The notes: generated by a model not told the origin, from the letters alone. Positions 8,937-17,778 are shown, counted from the stretch's first letter. The stretch is 64,000 nt of DNA from SP5GCR1 sp965199685 (GCA_965199685.1 OZ241323.1:1240001-1304000), one strand, 5' to 3'. Made by a program: numbers and translations.

Positions 8937-10733
8937 TCAATCATTTAGTTTGCCTTTTAAGAACTCAAATATATTTTTGAATTTGGTAATCGTTGTTTTA
9001 TGAAGTTTAATTTCTGTTCTATGAATGTACAGGTGTTCAATCGCAAGATTGAATTCCTTTTTTTTGTATGCTTTGTGCCCTTGATAACAAATTTGGATAA
9101 TACGGATTTTTTCTGTTTCTGAAAACAGGTTCTCTGTTTCAAAATTTTTCCATTTTGAATTTATATTTTCAAGTGTAAAAATTTGATTTTTTAAGTCGCA
9201 GCCAATGTTTTCTATGTAGCGATTTTTTTCTTTCTCCCCTGCTTCATCAGAGTCGAAAAGGGCAATAAATTTTCTACTCCATCCAATGTATAGACGAAAG
9301 ATATCTTCATAACTACTTGCTCCTACCCCCGGATAAAAGTTTAGCTTATATTGATTATTGAAAATAACTTCTGCAACATATCTGAATGTGTAATAGTCAC
9401 ATTTTCCTTCAGTAAAAATGAGCAATGGGACTAATTCCAATTTACTGGGGACATAGTCTAAAGCATCTAAAATTGGCTTAAAGTGATACTCTTGATCAGG
9501 ATACTGAGCAGCAAAATTTTTATATAAGTCTATGCTAATGTCTGTCTTATTAATGTTCCCTTCTTCCGGCTTATCATAGTCTATTGCTTGATTCTTCACA
9601 ATATAAGTTCCTGCAAGCCATTTAGGATTTATTAAGTGCGGGCTATGTGTTGAATAAATAAGTTTACAATCAGAAAAAGTATTTTCTAATGACTCTAAGA
9701 GCTTTTGTTGTGAACGGTAATGTAAATTACTTGCTGGCTCATCAAGTAAAAATAGAGTTTCTCCTTTATCGGCTGAGCGGGATTTTCTAAATGCCGTGAA
9801 TATTAAAAAGCTAAAAAACCACCTGAATCCTAGGCTTCTGTCTTTCATTGAATAAATATTGCCTCCTTGTTTAATCTTGATTTCAAGAAAATACCCTTGG
9901 TCTTCACCATACGAAATACTTATCGTTTTTTTCTGTTTTTTACCAAGGATTTCATCCCATTTTTGTAATACTTCTTCATTAAGTTTTTGTTCCATATTTG
10001 AAAGCAACTGTCCTAAGGCTTGTTTGTCTGCTTCATCTTCCTTATTTCGCATTCTTTTTAGCAAGTGTGTTTCTATATTTAAATTATCCCCACATGAGGT
10101 CAGAATATCTTGCACTACAGCCATGTATCCTTCTAGTTTTGTTTCCGCTCTGTCAAAACTTTCAAGATATATTTTTTCTGGGAACCCATATAAAAAATTT
10201 TTATAGTATAGAATTTTGGGGAAATGATTATCTTCAATAAATGTTAAAAACTCTTGCCATATTTCTTCATCCCAATCAATAAGATTTATTTTTGCTTCGC
10301 TTCCTTTAGGTATACCCCCAAAATCTACACCCCAATAATCTGTAAATGGTTCATTAGGATCAAGCTTTGATTCCTTAAACTTAAATTCCTTATTTACTTC
10401 AATCTTAAGCGGAATATTAGGAGTTTTCAAAGAAAAGTCATAATCTTGTAGATAACTTTTGAAAGCCTCCGTGTCTTTATCATCCGCTTCCAATTCTGCT
10501 TCAACAGAAATTGTTTCGCTAAACGAGAGTTGCTGATCTTTGGGGATTAGAGTATGGGCATTTTCTTTGTCAATGCCATGTTGAAAGAAATTAATTGCCT
10601 CAAGTATTGATGTTTTCCCGCTTTCGTTTAAGCCCACCAATGTGAAAATATTAATATTAGGCTTTTGATCTAGATTTAATTCAAGTTCTTTAATCCCTTT
10701 GTAGTTTTTGATAGTAAACTTTGTATATCTCAT
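8937..10733 (-). CDS. OLD-family ATPase with C-terminal TOPRIM nuclease domain (598 aa)
   Basis: The N-terminus is an SMC/ABC-like ATPase: KFTIKNYKGIKELEL, Walker A VGLNESGKTS (about 33-42), a D-loop region LFLLDEPASNLHYRS (about 330) and the switch STHSPHL (about 360). It is followed by a TOPRIM domain with FTEGKCD (about 437) and FDSDEAG (about 493), the acidic residues expected to bind metal. This is the OLD architecture, a nick/cleave nuclease controlled by nucleotide. Class 2 OLD proteins (Gabija GajA) are paired with a UvrD-like helicase; none is present here, so it is class 1-like or belongs to another system. It is followed after 45 bases by the HEPN gene. The ribosome-binding site is weak; AGGATAGG lies somewhat far upstream. 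Confidence 0.85.
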   Translation of the reverse strand: MRYTKFTIKNYKGIKELELNLDQKPNINIFTLVGLNESGKTSILEAINFFQHGIDKENAHTLIPKDQQLSFSETISVEAELEADDKDTEAFKSYLQDYDFSLKTPNIPLKIEVNKEFKFKESKLDPNEPFTDYWGVDFGGIPKGSEAKINLIDWDEEIWQEFLTFIEDNHFPKILYYKNFLYGFPEKIYLESFDRAETKLEGYMAVVQDILTSCGDNLNIETHLLKRMRNKEDEADKQALGQLLSNMEQKLNEEVLQKWDEILGKKQKKTISISYGEDQGYFLEIKIKQGGNIYSMKDRSLGFRWFFSFLIFTAFRKSRSADKGETLFLLDEPASNLHYRSQQKLLESLENTFSDCKLIYSTHSPHLINPKWLAGTYIVKNQAIDYDKPEEGNINKTDISIDLYKNFAAQYPDQEYHFKPILDALDYVPSKLELVPLLIFTEGKCDYYTFRYVAEVIFNNQYKLNFYPGVGASSYEDIFRLYIGWSRKFIALFDSDEAGEKEKNRYIENIGCDLKNQIFTLENINSKWKNFETENLFSETEKIRIIQICYQGHKAYKKKEFNLAIEHLYIHRTEIKLHKTTITKFKNIFEFLKGKLND

Positions 10734-10795
10734 ATTGAAATTTTTTTACCTATCCTGTAGTAGTCATAAACCCATACATTCAGTTGATTTAGACA

Positions 10796-11059
10796 TTATC
10801 CATCAGGGTCCTTATTGTATTTGGGACTTTTTCCATTATGTGTTCTACGATAATTTGCAAGTTCCTGTCGTTCCCTCTTTTTTGCATAATATTCAGTTAT
10901 ATATGCTTCCTTAGAAGTTTTCATGCAATCAAATTTTTTATCCAATCTATGCTCTCTCTCGCGTCGTTCTGGATCGTCGGTTGTGCCGATGTAGACTATT
11001 TCGTTTCCTCTCAATAATATATAAACGTAATAGACGACAATATTTTGTAGTTGCACCAT
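10796..11059 (-). CDS. Small GIY-YIG nuclease-domain protein (87 aa)
   Basis: The sequence YYVYILLRGNEIVYIGTT carries the GIY-YIG core as VYI...YIG. It is followed by DDPERREREH with the conserved arginine, a later glutamate (ITEYYAKK) and a C-terminal asparagine-containing NYRRTHNG/KYNKD segment. It is about the size of stand-alone UPF0213/YhbQ-like GIY-YIG proteins but is not obviously YhbQ. A purine-rich site (AGAGAA) precedes the ATG. It is the first gene of the minus-strand series GIY-YIG, OLD, HEPN, Type ISP, with a 62-base gap to the OLD gene. Whether it is a functional partner or an independent small nuclease is not shown. Confidence 0.75.
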   Translation of the reverse strand: MVQLQNIVVYYVYILLRGNEIVYIGTTDDPERREREHRLDKKFDCMKTSKEAYITEYYAKKRERQELANYRRTHNGKSPKYNKDPDG

Positions 11060-11488
11060 AAGATATTCTCTTTGATATTAATTTACCTAAATATAGACAC
11101 TAGTGCTAAATTTCAAGGCTTTGGTGATAAAAATATGAAATTATTGTATAAACCCTCTTAACGAAAATAATCAGCCAATCTCGGAATGCGATCTTGGAAA
11201 TCTAGCTTACTTAAGGTTTTATCAGCATCAGGCACAGAGGTGACTTATATTACAAATCTCATTTAAGTGGAGACCCTCACAATGGGTGAAGGTCAGATGA
11301 GGTAGCATTTCCCTGAATAATGATTTTGAGGCAATTATCAGCCTTATGATGCAATGCCAGATAGGAGACCTATCTTGAAAGTTGATGTAAAATGCCATGA
11401 TATATTAGACAAATGAGGTCAAAAGAACGCAAGCTGTTATACTGATTTTCAACGGTTTAACATACATTTCCAGAAAGCGCGAAGAATA
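11060..11488. other. Intergenic region with no recognised gene
   Basis: About 430 bases between the divergent GIY-YIG and DUF5131 genes. It is AT-rich with scattered stops in all frames and must hold the promoters of both genes. I see no RNA gene and no clear paired promoter boxes. Confidence 0.4.
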
Positions 11489-12392
11489 ATGGCAACATCA
11501 AAAATTGAGTGGACAGAGTTTACTTGGAACCCGGTGACGGGTTGTACGAAAGTATCCTCAGGCTGCAAAAACTGTTATGCCGAAAGTTTAGCGAAGCGTC
11601 TGCGGACAATGCGTGTAGAGGGTTATGAAATGCCGTTCACTAAGGTGCGGGAATTGCCCGACAGATTGGATCAACCGAGACACCGAAAATCACCAACCGT
11701 CTACTTTGTGAATTCAATGAGTGATTTATTTCATGAAAAAGTTTCGTTTAAGTTTATAGATAAAGTCCTCTCTGTGATTAGAGATACCAGCCATCATACC
11801 TACCAAGTTCTAACAAAACGTCCTCAACGTATGGCACGGTATTTTGCACGCCGAGAAGTCCCTCCCAACATGTGGCTTGGTGTTTCGGTTGAAGATAAAA
11901 AGTATGGCTTGCCGAGAATTCCGATACTGTGCAAGATTGCCACGCAACAAAGATTCTTATCGGTGGAACCTTTATTGGAAGATTTAGGCACTATAAACTT
12001 GGATGGCATACATTGGGTTATTGTCGAGGGTGAGTCTGGACACAAAGCCAGACCAATGGACAAAGCATGGGTGATTTCAATTCACAAACAGTGCAAAGCG
12101 CAAAAAGTTCCTTTTCTCTTTAAGCAATGGGGACGTGGGATTGTTGAAAAAGTACCATCATGCACCGTAGGGGGTAATTGTCTAGTGCAGAACCACCACA
12201 ACCACCCCGTCAGGCTTCGCCTGCCACCCCTCCAAAGGAGGGGAATGTACTAATGCAAACACTTTTTCAACAGCCCCACGTTGGGGTGAAGATGGAAAGA
12301 GTCGTAATAAAAAAGCAAACGGACGAACCCTAAATGGACAGGTCTGGAACGGCATACCTGTAGTAATGCAACGTCGGGTTGCTGGGAAGTAA
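11489..12392 (+). pseudogene. DUF5131 (phage Gp37/Gp68-like) gene split by a miniature element
   Basis: The start MATSKIEWTEFTWNPVTGCTKV with a C-x6-C-x2-C cluster (GCTKVSSGCKNCYAE) is the DUF5131 signature, a cysteine motif resembling iron-sulfur radical-SAM-type proteins. The frame is correct up to FKQWG, where a 141-bp element (12137-12277) is inserted. As it stands, the frame reads into the element and ends at 12253 with about 25 foreign residues. Removing the element and one copy of its ACGT duplication restores QWGRWGEDGKSRNKKANGR and a continuation NGQVWNGIPVVMQRR to TAA at 12390-12392, which is the family's normal C-terminus. The usual partner, the three-Cys-motif partner protein TcmP, is not seen nearby. 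A GAAG ribosome site precedes the ATG. Confidence 0.85.
12137..12277 (+). mobile_element. Miniature inverted-repeat element, copy 1 (141 bp, short-left version)
   Basis: It begins GGGATTGTTGAAAAAGT and ends ACTTTTTCAACAGCCCC, so the ends are inverted repeats with about two mismatches. It is flanked on both sides by ACGT (12133-12136 and 12278-12281), a 4-bp target duplication. It has no coding capacity for a transposase. Internally it carries two hairpins, CAGGC-TTC-GCCTG and CCCCTCC-AAA-GGAGGGG. It lies inside the DUF5131 gene. Confidence 0.88.
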
Positions 12393-12704
12393 AATTGCCG
12401 TTTGATTTTGATATAAGTAGAGAAATTGAATTGTGCAGAACCGCTACAACCACCCCGTCAGATAGAACCGCCGATTGAGCCAGTAGGTCAATCGGCATTT
12501 CAATTTGTCCGACCAAGCGCGTTGTGTCTGCAAAAGTAATTTATTCATTCATTTCGTTTATGGAGATCAACACCAAATGGCGCAAGCGGTTACGGTTTTG
12601 CGAGACGATACTTTAGGAAGGGCATGTTAGCCCTCCCCTACCGTTTGCGTAGATTTTATGGATGAATGGATTGTTTGTGCAGGACTGCTACAACTACTGC
12701 AGGC
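12393..12704. repeat. Repeat block: hairpin fragment plus a repeat B copy
   Basis: No gene is supported. Bases about 12460-12500 hold the hairpin GCCGATTGA...TCAATCGGC seen inside the 150-bp elements. Bases about 12579-12681 are a copy of repeat B: a GCGGTTACGGTTTTGC segment, then the GGGCATGTTAGCCC palindrome-like centre, then CTACCGTTTGCG and ATGGATGAATGGATTGTTTG. The block ends at the Rpn-like pseudogene. Confidence 0.75.
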
Positions 12705-13621
12705 TTAATCGGTAGTTTTACCGTTTAGTTTTTCAATTTCAGGGATAGGTAGACCTGTCACTTCGGAAATCAATGAAACTTCTAAACCTTTTTGCAACAT
12801 ATTCAAGACGATTTCGCGGTTTATTTTTTCTTTCATTGCTTCTTCCCTCAGCTGGTATTCCCACTCGCGTCTTTGTATGGATATAGCGTTCCACTCGTCT
12901 CTTTCCTCTTTGGATACTTCCATTAAATGTTCTAGTGCCATCTTCGTTTCTCCGTCTTGTGATAAATACTCTACTTGCTTGGGTGTCAATTCTGCCGAGT
13001 GTTTAATAATATAGCACCACCTATCTCTCATATCAACTAGTTCAAGGTGGCTCTTGTTAAAGTTTACTAATTCCACGACCACCATTTCAAAATCCTTAGT
13101 CACTTGCTTACCATGATGCTTCTGCAAGGTCATTTTTACTTCGTTGATATAGTCTCCTTCACCAAACACATCAGCTAGGGTAAATGCCAGTAAGTAGGTA
13201 GGCTTAACTTCAGCATACTTTATTGTCCACGCTTGAGCTGGCGAGTATGCAACTGCCCCCAATAAATCACCATTCTGGTTATGAAATGTTCCTCAAAATA
13301 GACTTGCATTTCTATGTTGACATTCTCGCCGCTACTGAGTTTGACATTGAGGTCAAGCACCACCTGTTTACCATCGGGTGTAGCTGATGGAATAGAACTG
13401 TCTTGCAGATGTAGCTTATCGTCCGATGGGTTCTGTTGATTGGCGGTATCGGATGCCGTGTTTAGTATATCGGGATTGACTAACGATATATCGGTAGCGT
13501 CATCGGAGACTGGCAGGAAGCTCTTAATCAATGAAAACAGTAATTGCTTATTGGTTGAGAAGTATCGTTTGAAGAAAACGTCATCTGTCAATTTCAAGTA
13601 TTTAGTATATTTTTGTTTCAT
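12705..13621 (-). pseudogene. Rpn/PDDEXK_2-family nuclease (transposase-like), frameshifted
   Basis: Two overlapping frames together give one Rpn/PDDEXK_2 protein. The N-terminal part starts at ATG 13621 (MKQKYTKYLKLTDDVFFKRYF), with AGG upstream, and contains the nuclease core GKQVVLDLNVK...NVNIEMQVYF (D...ExQ). It continues to RMVIYWGQLHTRQLKRG. The family pattern then continues in another frame (YSPAQAWTIKYAEVKPTYLLAF) from about 13255 and ends with LPIPEIEKLNGKTTD. The shift lies at about 13220-13262. Rpn proteins are recombination-promoting DNases often annotated as PD-(D/E)XK transposases. The gene is flanked by repeat blocks on both sides. Confidence 0.82.
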
Positions 13622-14230
13622 AGTAGGTCCTCTATAAGTTATAGTTGGGAACTTATAGTGTGGACGAGTATTTAGGGGGTCGGAGAACATTCCGATGAAC
13701 GGTAGTAAATATTGGATGAGTGGTATGAGGTGACCGAAAACATTATGTTTTAGGCAGTTGTGCGAAGGTGCGGGAAATGGTTATCGGTGAATTTGGGGGC
13801 GCGGGGCGGTTACGGTTTTGCAGGACGGTACGTTAGGGTGGATATGCAAATCCGCCCCTACCGTTTGCGTAAATTTTATGGATGAATGGGGCTGTTGAAA
13901 AAGTACCATCATGCACCGTAGGGGATAACTGTCTAGTGCAGAACCACCACAACCACCCCGTCAGGCTGCGCCTGCCACCCCTCCACAGGAGGGGAATGTA
14001 CCAATGCAGACACTTTTTCAACAGCCCCGAATGGATTGTTTGTGCGGAACTGCTACAACCACCCTCCGTCAGATAGAACCGCCGATTGAGCAAGACATAT
14101 TGCGGATAATCGTAAATCAAGTCATTTTCCTGTTTTCTACAAAAATATTATTAATTGTCACATATAATATAAACAACTTATGAAACTCTATGCCCTTTAA
14201 GATTTATACAAACTGTTTAATAGAATAGTC
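13622..14230. repeat. Non-coding repeat block with a repeat B copy split by an element
   Basis: No gene is supported. A repeat B copy runs from about 13795 to 14046 and is interrupted by element copy 2. Removing that element rejoins ATGGATGAAT to GGATTGTTTGTGC, the normal repeat B sequence. Bases 13690-13790 (GAACGGTAGTAAATA...) resemble 36670-36770 upstream of another repeat B copy, so the repeat extends further left there. Bases about 14070-14090 hold half of the GCCGATTGAGC hairpin. From 14100 the sequence is AT-rich and probably carries the promoter of the restriction gene. Confidence 0.7.
13888..14028 (+). mobile_element. Miniature inverted-repeat element, copy 2 (141 bp, short-left version)
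   Basis: Ends are GGGGCTGTTGAAAAAGT and ACTTTTTCAACAGCCCC, perfect 17-bp inverted repeats. GAAT flanks both sides (13884-13887 and 14029-14032). Sequence and length match copy 1. It is inserted into a repeat B copy. Confidence 0.9.
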
Positions 14231-14871
14231 GTGGCTACGATACAAGAAAAAATTATCAAATTAGCAAACATGTATTCTAAAACCCTAATAAAAAAAACAA
14301 AGAATCGCTTAATCGAAATGAAACAGGATGACTGTTCACATTATTTAATCTATGAAGTGTTAGGAATAAGCTCAGAATAAGCTCAAAAGAAGGAAAACTT
14401 ATTGATACTTATCAGAACAAAGGTCGTTTTCTCTATAAATATGCCGGCTCCTTTTTAGAGGAAGCAACAATTTTATGTTTTGAAGAAAGATTTGAACATA
14501 CTAAGAGAAAAGTGAAAATTCAAAATAAACTTGGCACGAGACCAAAAACTTTTGAAATTGACTGTGTGGTAGGAAATCAGGCATTAGAAATAAAATGGAG
14601 AGATGCGACCACTGATGGAGACCATATAAACAAAGAACATATTAGACTACAGAATATTAAAAATGCTGGATACAAACCAATTCGTATAATGTTTTACTAC
14701 CCTAACAGAACTCAAGCCATAAGAATTCAAGAAACATTGAAAACAATCTACTTAGGAATAGAAGGAGAATACTACCAAGGGGATGAGGCTTGGTCTTATG
14801 TCAAAAAGGAAACTGATGTTGACTTGTTTAACATTCTTCAAGAAATAGTAAAAAATAAGACCAAAGAATGA
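14231..14871 (+). pseudogene. ApaLI-like type II restriction endonuclease, frameshifted by an 11-bp duplication
   Basis: From GTG 14231 the frame reads VATIQEKIIKLANMYSKTL...HYLIYEVLGISSE and stops at 14378-14380. The family sequence resumes in another frame as SSKEGKLIDTYQNKGRFLYK and runs through FEIDCVVGNQALEIKWRDAT and YKPIRIMFYYPNR to TGA at 14869-14871. EID...EIKWRDATTDGDHI is characteristic of the ApaLI restriction enzyme family (ApaLI recognises GTGCAC); the acidic residues and lysine fit a PD-(D/E)XK site. The shift is explained by the tandem repeat of GAATAAGCTCA at 14364-14385; one copy would give an intact protein. The stop overlaps the methylase start (ATGA), the usual arrangement of an R-M operon. 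Target specificity of this protein is inferred only. Confidence 0.82.
14364..14385. repeat. Perfect 11-bp tandem duplication
   Basis: GAATAAGCTCA occurs at 14364-14374 and again at 14375-14385. Eleven is not a multiple of three, so the extra copy breaks the restriction endonuclease reading frame. Confidence 0.95.
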
Positions 14872-16084
14872 CTTTTTCATACGCAAAGCCATCGTGCTTA
14901 ATACATGGAGATTGCAAATACGAACTGCAAAAGGTAGCAGAAAATTCTGTTGATTTAATCTATCTTGACCCTCCGTTTTTCACGCAAAAAAAACAAACGC
15001 TAAAAAACAAGCAAAATAAAGAATACACCTTCAACGATTATTGGGACAATATAGGCACCTACCAAAATTATATTCGGGAACGATTAAAGATATGCAAAAA
15101 AGTATTGAAAAATACTGGAAGTATTTTTTTGCACTGTGATCGTTCGGCTTCACACTACTTAAGAATTGCTCTTGATGAGGTTTTCGGTGCCGAAAACTTC
15201 CAAAGCGAAATTGTTTGGTTTTACAGAAGGTGGTCTAATGCAAAAAAAGGACTTTTGAATGCACATCAGGTTATTTTCTTTTATAGCAAAACTAAAGATT
15301 TCAAATTTAACCCTATGTATACAGATTATTCACCCACAACAAATCTTGATCAGATCTTTCAGAGACGAAAGCGAGATGCAAATGGAAAAACCATTTATAA
15401 AACGCTGGAAAATGGAGACATAGAGCTAGTTGATAAAAAAAGGGAGTGCCTCTCTCCGATGTATGGGATATTCCATATTTGAACCCAAAGGCAAAAGAAA
15501 GAGTTGGGTATCCGACTCAAAAGCCTATTTTACTTTTAGATAAAATCATTGAGCTTGTCACCGATGAAGGTGATACCGTTTTAGATCCGTTCTGTGGAAG
15601 CGGCACAACACTTGTTGCTGCACAATTTCTCAATAGAAAATATATTGGTATTGATTTATCGAAACAGGCTATTGAACTTTCAAACATGAGATTGAAACAG
15701 CCTATAAAAACAGAATCAAAATTATTAAATAATGGAAAGAATTCTTACATCAATCAAGACCCATCGATTACTTCAATTTTAAGTAGACTGCAAATTACAC
15801 CGGTGCAGCGGAATAAAGGTATTGATGGCTTCTTGAAAATAGAAGGCTCTGTTAGACCTATTCCTGTTAAAATCCAACGCGACTACGAGACATTAGAAGA
15901 GGCTGCACAATTATTGTTACAGGCGGGGCAACGTATACAATATCCCCAAAGAATACTTATTAAAAAAAATAGTTTTCGTTCAAACGAACTTTTTACTTTC
16001 AGTCAAAATTTTCCTAAAGATTTAATAATCATTGATAATGTTGATGAACTAGACAAAGAAAAGTTAATGAGTAATATAAAGTGA
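14868..16084 (+). pseudogene. DNA methyltransferase of the ApaLI-like system, frameshifted at an A7 tract
   Basis: The first frame (14868-15482) contains CLIHGDCKYEL and motif IV DLIYLDPPF at about residues 30-38. The second frame (to 16084) continues with PLSDVWDIPYLNPKAKERVG, YPTQKP and motif I DPFCGSGTT. The order IV then I marks a beta-class amino-methyltransferase; DPPF suggests N6-adenine or N4-cytosine modification. The frames should join as DKK(K)GVPLSDVWDIP. The break lies in the A run at 15435-15441, which has seven A where eight (or five) would keep the frame. A C-terminal extension of about 110 residues (DPSITSILSRLQ...) is not recognised. As written the first frame ends at 15482 without motif I, so it should be inactive unless slippage restores it. 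Confidence 0.82.
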
Positions 16085-16240
16085 CTTTATAGAGAGTGCT
16101 GAAAAATGGAGCTGCTGTTTGAGCGAGTAGGTCAATTGGCGTGACATTGTGCAGAACTATGGCATATTAGGTAGCCAGGCATTACAAAATGCATAGGTCT
16201 GACACCCTTCGAGAGGGAGAGGAATAGTCCGCTTGCAGGC
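16085..16240. repeat. Decayed copy of the miniature element
   Basis: GTGCTGAAAAATGG, GAGCGAGTAGGTCAATTGGCGTGACATTGTGCAG and a later GAGGGAGAGGAAT resemble, in order, the left end, hairpin and right hairpin of the 150-bp elements, with many changes and no intact ends. No gene is seen. Confidence 0.5.
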
Positions 16241-16716
16241 TTAATCGGCAGTTTTACCGTTTAGTTTTTCAATCTCGGGGATGGGTAAGCCTGTCATTTC
16301 GGAAATCTCCGAAACCTCTAGACCTTTTTGTAACATATACCAAGCAATGTCTTGAGCTGTGTTTATTGCACCTTCTTCCCTGCCCATCACCCGATACTCT
16401 TTTATGATTTGATCCAGAACTTTTTCTATGCCATGAACTTGAACTTCTTCTCTCAGTTCTTTTTTCAATGCTTTTGTTTCAACTTGGCATTTCCATTCAT
16501 GTCTAGATCGGATTAGGGCGTTCCAATACCCTCTGTTCTCTTGGGATACTTCCATTAAATGCTTTAATGTCATTTTGGTCTCTCCGTCTTATGATAAATA
16601 CTTTACTTGCTCGGCTGTCAAATCTGCGAGTGTTTGATAATAACACCACCTATCTCTTGTATCAACTAGCTCAAGGTGGTTTTTGTTAAAGTTCACTAAT
16701 TCCACGACTGCCATTT
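16241..16716 (-). pseudogene. C-terminal remnant of an Rpn/PDDEXK_2 nuclease gene
   Basis: The open part (16241-16573) reads TLKHLMEVSQENRGYWNALI... and ends LQKGLEVSEISEMTGLPIPEIEKLNGKTAD, nearly the same ending as the 12705-13621 remnant. Upstream to about 16716 the same gene continues as degenerate sequence: the region for WCYY...LADLTAEQVKYLS and VELVNFNKNHLELVD is still recognisable, but with frame breaks. The nuclease core is absent, so it cannot be functional. The coiled segment REEVQVHGIEKVLDQIIKEYR is typical of the family's C-terminal half. Confidence 0.75.
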
Positions 16717-16747
16717 AGGACAAGCCTTAGCTTGCGCGACCTACATA
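16716..16747 (+). repeat. Repeat C copy (about 31 bp, palindrome-like)
   Basis: AGGACAAGCCTTAGCTTGCG and the following CGACCTACATAC match, in inverse orientation, 55923-55953 with four mismatches. GGACAAGC/GCTTGTCC arms in the second copy make it an imperfect hairpin. It caps the upstream end of the Rpn remnant. Confidence 0.6.
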
Positions 16748-16814
16748 CTTACGCTAAGGTTCCATACAATGTTATGCCGTTTGTTGCCGCTGCAACAAAC
16801 AGCGGTTCTATTTT

Positions 16815-17282
16815 TCAATAGCCCCAAATTTTAACTTGAGGTTGACGGTATGCCAGCTTTTCCTCACGGGTCCAATCAGGGAGTCCATTTTTTAGCTGTT
16901 CAACATCGCCGACAGTTAAAAGTGTCATTTCGGAAATCTCCGAAACCTCATAACCTTTTTGCAACATGTTCAAAGCAATTTCTCGAACTTTGTTTGCTGA
17001 ACCTTCTTCCCTGCCTATAACCCGATACTTTTTTGTGATTCGATCTAGAACTTTTCCTATGCCGTGAGCCTGAACTTCTTCTCTCACTTCCTCTATTCTC
17101 AGTTGATCTTCCCACTCGCGTCTACTTATGGATATAGCGTTCCAACGTTCTCTCTCCTCTTTGGATACTTCCTTTAAGTGATCTAATGCCATCTTCGTCT
17201 CTCCGTCTTGTGATAAATACGCTACTCGCTCGGGTGTCAATTCCGCCGAGTGTTTAATAATATAGCACCACCTATCCGCCAT
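16815..17282 (-). pseudogene. Second C-terminal remnant of an Rpn/PDDEXK_2 nuclease gene
   Basis: It reads ADRWCYIIKHSAELTPERVAY, then LSQDGETKMALDHLKEVSKE and MLQKGYEVSEISEMTLLTVG, homologous to the 12705-13621 gene over its last 130 residues. It ends differently (LKNGLPDWTREEKLAYRQPQ...), a variant family tail with WTREEKL. The N-terminal nuclease half is missing; the sequence is cut at about 17290 where a repeat B copy begins. It is open but too incomplete to be active. Confidence 0.75.
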
Positions 17283-17628
17283 ATCAATTAGCTCATGCTA
17301 GCCCTCCCCTACCGTTTGCGGAAATTTTATGGATGAATGAGGCTGTTGAAAAAGTATTCCATAGAATTGTAGGGGCGGATAATTGAAATGCCGATTGATC
17401 TACTGGCTCAATCGGCGGCTTTATTCTGCCCTAACGCAACGTACTTGCACGATTTATACATTCATCCACCAAATTTATGGGAACCAAAACCAAGTGGCGC
17501 GGGGCGGTTACGGTTTTGCAGGACGGTACCGTAGGGCGGATATGCAAATCCGCCCCTACGGTTTTCATAAATTATATGGCACATAGTGGTTCAATTTGTG
17601 CAGACGCAGCGCGTTAGGGAGGGCATGT

Positions 17629-17778
17629 GGGGCTGTTGAAAAATAGAACCGCCGATTGAGCCAGTAGGTAAATCGGCGTAACATTGTTCAGAACCTTAAC
17701 AACCACCCCGTCAGGCTTCGCCTGCCACCCCTCCAAAGGAGGGGAATGTACTAATGCAGATACTTTTTCAACAGCCCC
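17629..17778 (+). mobile_element. Miniature inverted-repeat element, copy 3 (150 bp, long-left version)
   Basis: Starts GGGGCTGTTGAAAAATAG and ends ACTTTTTCAACAGCCCC, with ATGT on both sides (17625-17628 and 17779-17782). The left interior differs from copies 1 and 2: it carries GCCGATTGA-N9-TCAATCGGC-like arms. The right half is shared with them. Inserted in the GGGC-ATGT-TAGCCC centre of repeat B. Confidence 0.9.

Noticed and set aside
8937..10733. Gabija system (GajA-GajB)
   Set aside because: The OLD-type protein fits GajA in layout, but no UvrD/PcrA-like helicase gene is adjacent.
11225..11260. Short similarity (CACAGAGGTGACTT) between the 11-kb intergenic region and the IS1380-like remnant
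   Set aside because: Only about 14-17 bases match and nothing around them continues the similarity; probably chance.
1..12400. Prophage
   Set aside because: DUF2513, DUF5131 and GIY-YIG proteins occur in phages, but no capsid, terminase, tail, integrase or lysis genes are present.
12250..12516. Minus-strand 88-codon frame over the DUF5131 tail and repeats
   Set aside because: It runs through element and repeat sequence and opposite the restored DUF5131 C-terminus; no start site or homology.
13833..14120. Minus- and plus-strand frames of 64-95 codons over element copy 2
   Set aside because: They translate the miniature element and repeat B; the same peptide scraps appear wherever the element lies.
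15430..15446. Programmed -1 ribosomal frameshift in the methylase
   Set aside because: The required shift direction is -1, but the A run is not framed as X XXY YYZ: slipping would place UAA or a mismatched AAG in the decoding sites. Mutation or polymerase slippage is the simpler explanation.
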